Shown: one piece after another, positions 6,329 to 9,442 of the stretch
Numbering within the stretch: the first letter of the stretch is position 1
Layout: every line of letters starts with the position of its first letter
Made by a program: the position numbers and the translations under genes
Notes under the pieces: model-generated
Told to the model about the DNA's origin: nothing
What the model saw: only the letters and a program-made list of their open reading frames with translations
Database searches by the model: none
Assembly: GCA_964004625.1 (NCBI GenBank)
Contig: CAXFOB010000004.1
Span: 1 to 9,442 of the forward strand
Source of the DNA: GCA-002697625 sp002697625
GTDB lineage: Bacteria; Bacteroidota; Bacteroidia; Flavobacteriales; BACL11
DNA: 9,442 nucleotides
Direction: 5' to 3'

Positions 6329-7303
6329 TTATAAAAACCCTTGTTTTTTCATCCAGTCGTTATTAAACAGCTTCCCCACATAACGAGTACCATGATCATG
6401 AAAAATTACTACCACGACATCTTTAGAAGATAACTCCCCCTTCATTTGGTTGATAGCCTCCACAGCACTTCCCGCAGAATAGCCGACCATAATACCCTCT
6501 TCTCTACTCAATCTTCTAGCCATTATAGCTCCATCCTTATCTGTCACCTTCTCAAATCTATCAATAATACTAAAATCTACATTCTCGGGTAAAATATCTT
6601 CACCTATTCCCTCTGTAATATAAGAATAAATCTCCTTCTCGTCAAATTCCCCAGTTTCATGATACTTCTTAAAGACAGAACCATAAGTATCCACTCCCCA
6701 TATCTTTATCTCCGGATTCTGCTCCTTTAAATATTTTGCTGTTCCGGATATAGTACCTCCAGTACCAACTCCAACTACCAAATGAGTAATCTTACCATCT
6801 GTCTGCTCCCATATCTCTGGACCAGTACTTTCATAGTGAGCTATAGCATTAGAAGGATTATCATATTGATTTACGTACCAAGAATTAGGTATTTCTTGAG
6901 ACAATCTTCTAGCAACTGAGTAATATGATCTAGGATCATCAGGTTCAACATCAGTAGGACATACTAGAACCTCAGCACCAACAGCACGTAAAATATCCAT
7001 CTTTTCTTTTGATTGTTTATCTGATAATGTAAAAATACATTTGTATCCTTTTTGAATTGCAGTAATAGCTAATCCCATACCAGTATTACCAGAAGTACCT
7101 TCGATAATTGTACCTCCAGGTTTAATCTTTCCATCCTTTTCCGCGTCTTCTATCATTTTAAGAGCCATTCTGTCTTTTATAGAATGTCCAGGATTAAAAG
7201 TTTCCACTTTTGCCAAAACCAATGCATTAGAATCGTTTACCTTATTCAATCTTACTAAAGGAGTATTACCTATAGTCTCTATAATATTGTTGAAGTATTT
7301 CAT
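6329..7303 (-). CDS. Cystathionine beta-synthase-like / cysteine synthase family PLP enzyme
   Basis: 324 residues, fold-type II PLP enzyme. Schiff-base Lys43 lies in HSIKDR, the substrate loop is GTSGNTG (69-75), the phosphate cup is GTGGT (180-184), and Ser276 in YSAGS should contact the pyridine nitrogen. Several stretches resemble the catalytic core of eukaryotic cystathionine beta-synthase more than CysK: 'EIPNSWYVNQYDNPSN', 'EGIGEDILP', and the C-terminal 'WMKKQGFL'. It lacks the N-terminal heme segment and the C-terminal CBS (Bateman) pair, so it is a core-only form. It should condense serine or an activated serine with homocysteine or sulfide; which of these cannot be told from sequence. 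It is often annotated simply as cysteine synthase. The ATG at 7303 follows the permease stop by 35 bases, so the two are probably cotranscribed, and a terminator follows it. Confidence 0.9.
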   Translation of the reverse strand: MKYFNNIIETIGNTPLVRLNKVNDSNALVLAKVETFNPGHSIKDRMALKMIEDAEKDGKIKPGGTIIEGTSGNTGMGLAITAIQKGYKCIFTLSDKQSKEKMDILRAVGAEVLVCPTDVEPDDPRSYYSVARRLSQEIPNSWYVNQYDNPSNAIAHYESTGPEIWEQTDGKITHLVVGVGTGGTISGTAKYLKEQNPEIKIWGVDTYGSVFKKYHETGEFDEKEIYSYITEGIGEDILPENVDFSIIDRFEKVTDKDGAIMARRLSREEGIMVGYSAGSAVEAINQMKGELSSKDVVVVIFHDHGTRYVGKLFNNDWMKKQGFL

Positions 7304-7338
7304 ATAATGTAATTAATTAAATGCGAAACTATAAAATT

Positions 7339-8562
7339 CTAATGAAATCGAATAGCCTTTACTACCGAGATTTTTGTAATAACAATTGTTGGTAGAATCA
7401 TCATGAGTAAACAAGTAATAAGTGTACCAATATTCAACAAGAAGATAGAAGTAAGATTAAAAGAAATAGGAATAGTAGACATATAATAAGTACTCTCGTC
7501 CAAACTTATAATCTCAAACTGATATTGAACAAACAATAACATAAAAGCAATAAAATTTCCCCATAATAATCCCTTAGAAACCAAATACATAGCATTATAC
7601 AAAAATATCTTTCGAACCGACCAATTACTCACTCCCATGGATTTAAGAATCCCAATAAAACTCGTTTTCTCCAATATCAAAATCAGTAACGAAGAAATAA
7701 TATTTACACCAGCAACTAATAACATTAACAATATAATAACCATTACATTTACATCCTGCAATTTTAGCCAATCAAATATTTGAGGATAGAGTTGATGGAT
7801 ACTCTTTACGTTTTTACTATAGTGATTATCTACCGAAATAGATAAATATTTTGTAACCCGTTCTACATCAGAAAAATCAAAAAGATGTATCTCAATTAAA
7901 CTCACCTCCTTTTCGGACCACGATTTAACTTTCTGTAATTTATTAATACTTACAAAGGTCATACTCTCATCAAATTCCGACATAGAACTATTATACAATC
8001 CACATACATAAAACGGCCGTACATTTACCCTCTCATTCTTTACAGAAGGAAAATACACCCTTATCTTGTCTCCTAACTGTAAATTTAGTTTTCCAGCAAT
8101 CTGTTCAGAAATCAGTATAGAGGAGTCTGAATTCACACCAACCCCTTGAGTTATTTTATCCTCTATATTCTCCCAATTATAAGTTTTCGCGACGCCTTTT
8201 AAGTTAATTCCTAAAAAGTCAGTATTTGTTTTTACCAAAGCAAAATCATATACTATAGGATGAATTTCTGACACTTCCTTATTAGTAGATACTGATTTTA
8301 TAAATTTATCCGTTAGTTCTAAGGGGGATTTAGTTTTGTCATCCACACTCTGATAAGGAGCAATCTGTATATGAGAACCAAACGAAACTACTTTATTTGT
8401 AACTTCAGACTGAAAACCCTCTAAAACTGATAATGAAATGAGCATAACCGCAACAGAAAGTGCAATTGCAGAAATTGTAACACGAATGATTGGGCGAGAA
8501 AACACATTTTTGTTTTCCTTTGCACTAACTATGCGTTTTGATATAAAATATTCAACATTCAT
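7339..8562 (-). CDS. ABC transporter permease of the FtsX/LolC/E type
   Basis: 407 residues, matching LolC/LolE length. Topology is the classic one: a membrane segment at about 25-48 following 'MNVEYFISKR', a long periplasmic domain (about 50-270, MacB periplasmic core type), then three C-terminal segments at about 271-297, 319-346 and 371-397. The cytoplasmic loop 'GILKSMGVSNWSVRKIF' (304-320) is the FtsX-family coupling motif that meets the ATPase. In LolCDE this protein pulls lipoproteins out of the inner membrane for LolA; in flavobacteria such single permeases are usually called lipoprotein-releasing. No ATPase gene is in the window, so the partner is encoded elsewhere. The start ATG at 8562 fits the family N-terminus; it lies five bases from the start of the divergent NamZ gene. 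No signal peptidase II site is present. Confidence 0.9.
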   Translation of the reverse strand: MNVEYFISKRIVSAKENKNVFSRPIIRVTISAIALSVAVMLISLSVLEGFQSEVTNKVVSFGSHIQIAPYQSVDDKTKSPLELTDKFIKSVSTNKEVSEIHPIVYDFALVKTNTDFLGINLKGVAKTYNWENIEDKITQGVGVNSDSSILISEQIAGKLNLQLGDKIRVYFPSVKNERVNVRPFYVCGLYNSSMSEFDESMTFVSINKLQKVKSWSEKEVSLIEIHLFDFSDVERVTKYLSISVDNHYSKNVKSIHQLYPQIFDWLKLQDVNVMVIILLMLLVAGVNIISSLLILILEKTSFIGILKSMGVSNWSVRKIFLYNAMYLVSKGLLWGNFIAFMLLFVQYQFEIISLDESTYYMSTIPISFNLTSIFLLNIGTLITCLLMMILPTIVITKISVVKAIRFH

Positions 8563-8567
8563 TTAAT

Positions 8568-9442
8568 ATGGCTAAAATAAAACAAATATTCATCTTATTA
8601 TGTGTATTACTTTCTGTTTTCAGTTACTCTCAAATAAAAGTTGCTGCAGAACGAACTAACATCTACATTCCTCTACTAAAAAATCAAAATGTAGCAATAG
8701 TAGGAAACCAATCCACCCTTATAAAAAACATTCATTTAGTAGATATCCTGTTAAGTAAAAAAGTAAATGTCGTGAAAGTATTTTCCCCAGAACATGGATT
8801 TAGAGGAACTGCAGATGCAGGAGAAAAAATTGAAGATGGTATAGATAAAAAAACAGGACTTCCTATCATTTCTTTATATGGAAAAAATAAAAAACCAACA
8901 ACAAAACAACTAGAAGAGATAGATGTAATCCTATTCGACATACAAGACGTTGGAGCTAGGTTTTATACATATATATCTACTTTACATTATATTATGGAAG
9001 CTTCTGCCGAAAATAATATAAAAGTAATAGTTTTAGACCGCCCCAATCCAAACGGACATTATATAGATGGGGCTGTAAGGGAAAAAGGATTTGAAAGTTT
9101 TGTGGGAATGCATCCTATACCTATAGTTCACGGAATGACTATTGCAGAATATGCGTTAATGATAAATGGGGAGAATTGGATTTCGGAGAACTGTAATTTA
9201 GAAGTTATACAAATGGAAAACTATAACCATAATATGCATTACGACCTTCCAGTAAAGCCATCTCCTAACCTTCCTAATTCCAGATCGGTGAATTTATATC
9301 CTTCCCTTTGCCTTTTTGAAGGAACAACAGTTAGTGTCGGAAGAGGAACAGAGTATCCCTTCCAACATTTTGGAGCTCCATACTTACAAAGTAGTTATTC
9401 TTTTACCCCAAAAAGTGGAGAAGGAAGTAAGTACCCAAAATA
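8568..9442 (+). CDS. namZ: DUF1343 / NamZ-type exo-beta-N-acetylmuramidase (GH171), partial at the right edge
   Basis: An open frame of 291 codons from ATG 8568 runs off the window; members are usually about 400 residues, so roughly a quarter is missing. Residues 1-22 form a signal peptide (KIKQIFILLCVLLSVFSYSQ) without a proper lipobox, so the protein is exported to the periplasm. Family motifs follow: 'GNQST' (46-50), 'FSPEHGFRG' (72-80, with Glu75 and His76), 'DIQDVGARFYTY' (124-135), 'VLDRPNPNG' (155-163), 'VHGMTIAE' (187-194), 'SPNLPN' (232-237) and 'FEGTTVSVGRGTEYPFQHFGAP' beginning at 250. NamZ of Bacillus and Tannerella, as I recall, removes terminal N-acetylmuramic acid from peptidoglycan fragments for recycling. 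The family match is sure; the activity in this organism is inferred. The only ATG before the signal peptide is at 8568, which fixes the start. Confidence 0.93.
   Translation, partial: MAKIKQIFILLCVLLSVFSYSQIKVAAERTNIYIPLLKNQNVAIVGNQSTLIKNIHLVDILLSKKVNVVKVFSPEHGFRGTADAGEKIEDGIDKKTGLPIISLYGKNKKPTTKQLEEIDVILFDIQDVGARFYTYISTLHYIMEASAENNIKVIVLDRPNPNGHYIDGAVREKGFESFVGMHPIPIVHGMTIAEYALMINGENWISENCNLEVIQMENYNHNMHYDLPVKPSPNLPNSRSVNLYPSLCLFEGTTVSVGRGTEYPFQHFGAPYLQSSYSFTPKSGEGSKYPK

Noticed and set aside
8732..8941. 69-codon minus-strand open frame
   Set aside because: It lies opposite the NamZ gene, across its PEHGFRG motif region; only the plus strand gives a recognisable protein.
1..9442. CRISPR array, insertion sequence, intein in dnaE or riboswitch
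   Set aside because: No regularly spaced repeats, no transposase, no break in the polymerase motifs and no long structured leader were seen.

Overview
The window looks like chromosomal DNA of a low-GC member of the Bacteroidota, most likely class Flavobacteriia. Three things point there. The protein types fit: a FtsX/LolC/E-type permease, a DUF1343/NamZ protein, and a DUF58-trxA-dnaE gene string. A promoter fits the Bacteroidota form TTTG-(18 nt)-TAnnTTTG. Starts are preceded by A-rich sequence rather than strong Shine-Dalgarno sites. I cannot name a genus. Apart from the left edge, the content is housekeeping.

Layout. Positions 1-267 (minus) hold the N-terminal 89 codons of an excisionase-like helix-turn-helix protein that runs off the left edge. 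A short non-coding stretch follows, with a small tandem repeat. Next come a minus-strand terminator (446-487), a tRNA-Asp(GTC) gene (496-569, minus) and its promoter (584-613), which overlaps the stop codon of the next gene. Positions 609-6221 (minus) form one tightly packed transcription unit, read in the order DEDDh exonuclease, DNA polymerase III alpha subunit (dnaE), thioredoxin (trxA), DUF58 protein. A hairpin terminator at 6272-6305 separates it from an upstream minus-strand pair: an ABC-type permease (7339-8562) followed by a cystathionine beta-synthase-like PLP enzyme (6329-7303). From 8568 a plus-strand DUF1343/NamZ gene runs off the right edge. Its start codon lies five bases from the permease start.

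How the genes work together. The exonuclease and polymerase parts make the replicative polymerase and its proofreader. In flavobacteria, as I remember the family, these are one fused polypeptide. Here they are split at a run of eight A (5636-5643, minus strand); removing one A joins them perfectly with no sequence lost. dnaE then has no ATG start, only a TTG. The DUF58 gene shows a similar picture: a TTG start, with an ATG brought into frame if one T is removed from a six-T run. These are the points most worth checking. They may be assembly errors, real mutations, or sites where transcript slippage restores the fusion. I see no previously undescribed defence or mobile system. The left edge may be the border of an integrated element beside a tRNA gene, but no integrase or att repeat is visible.
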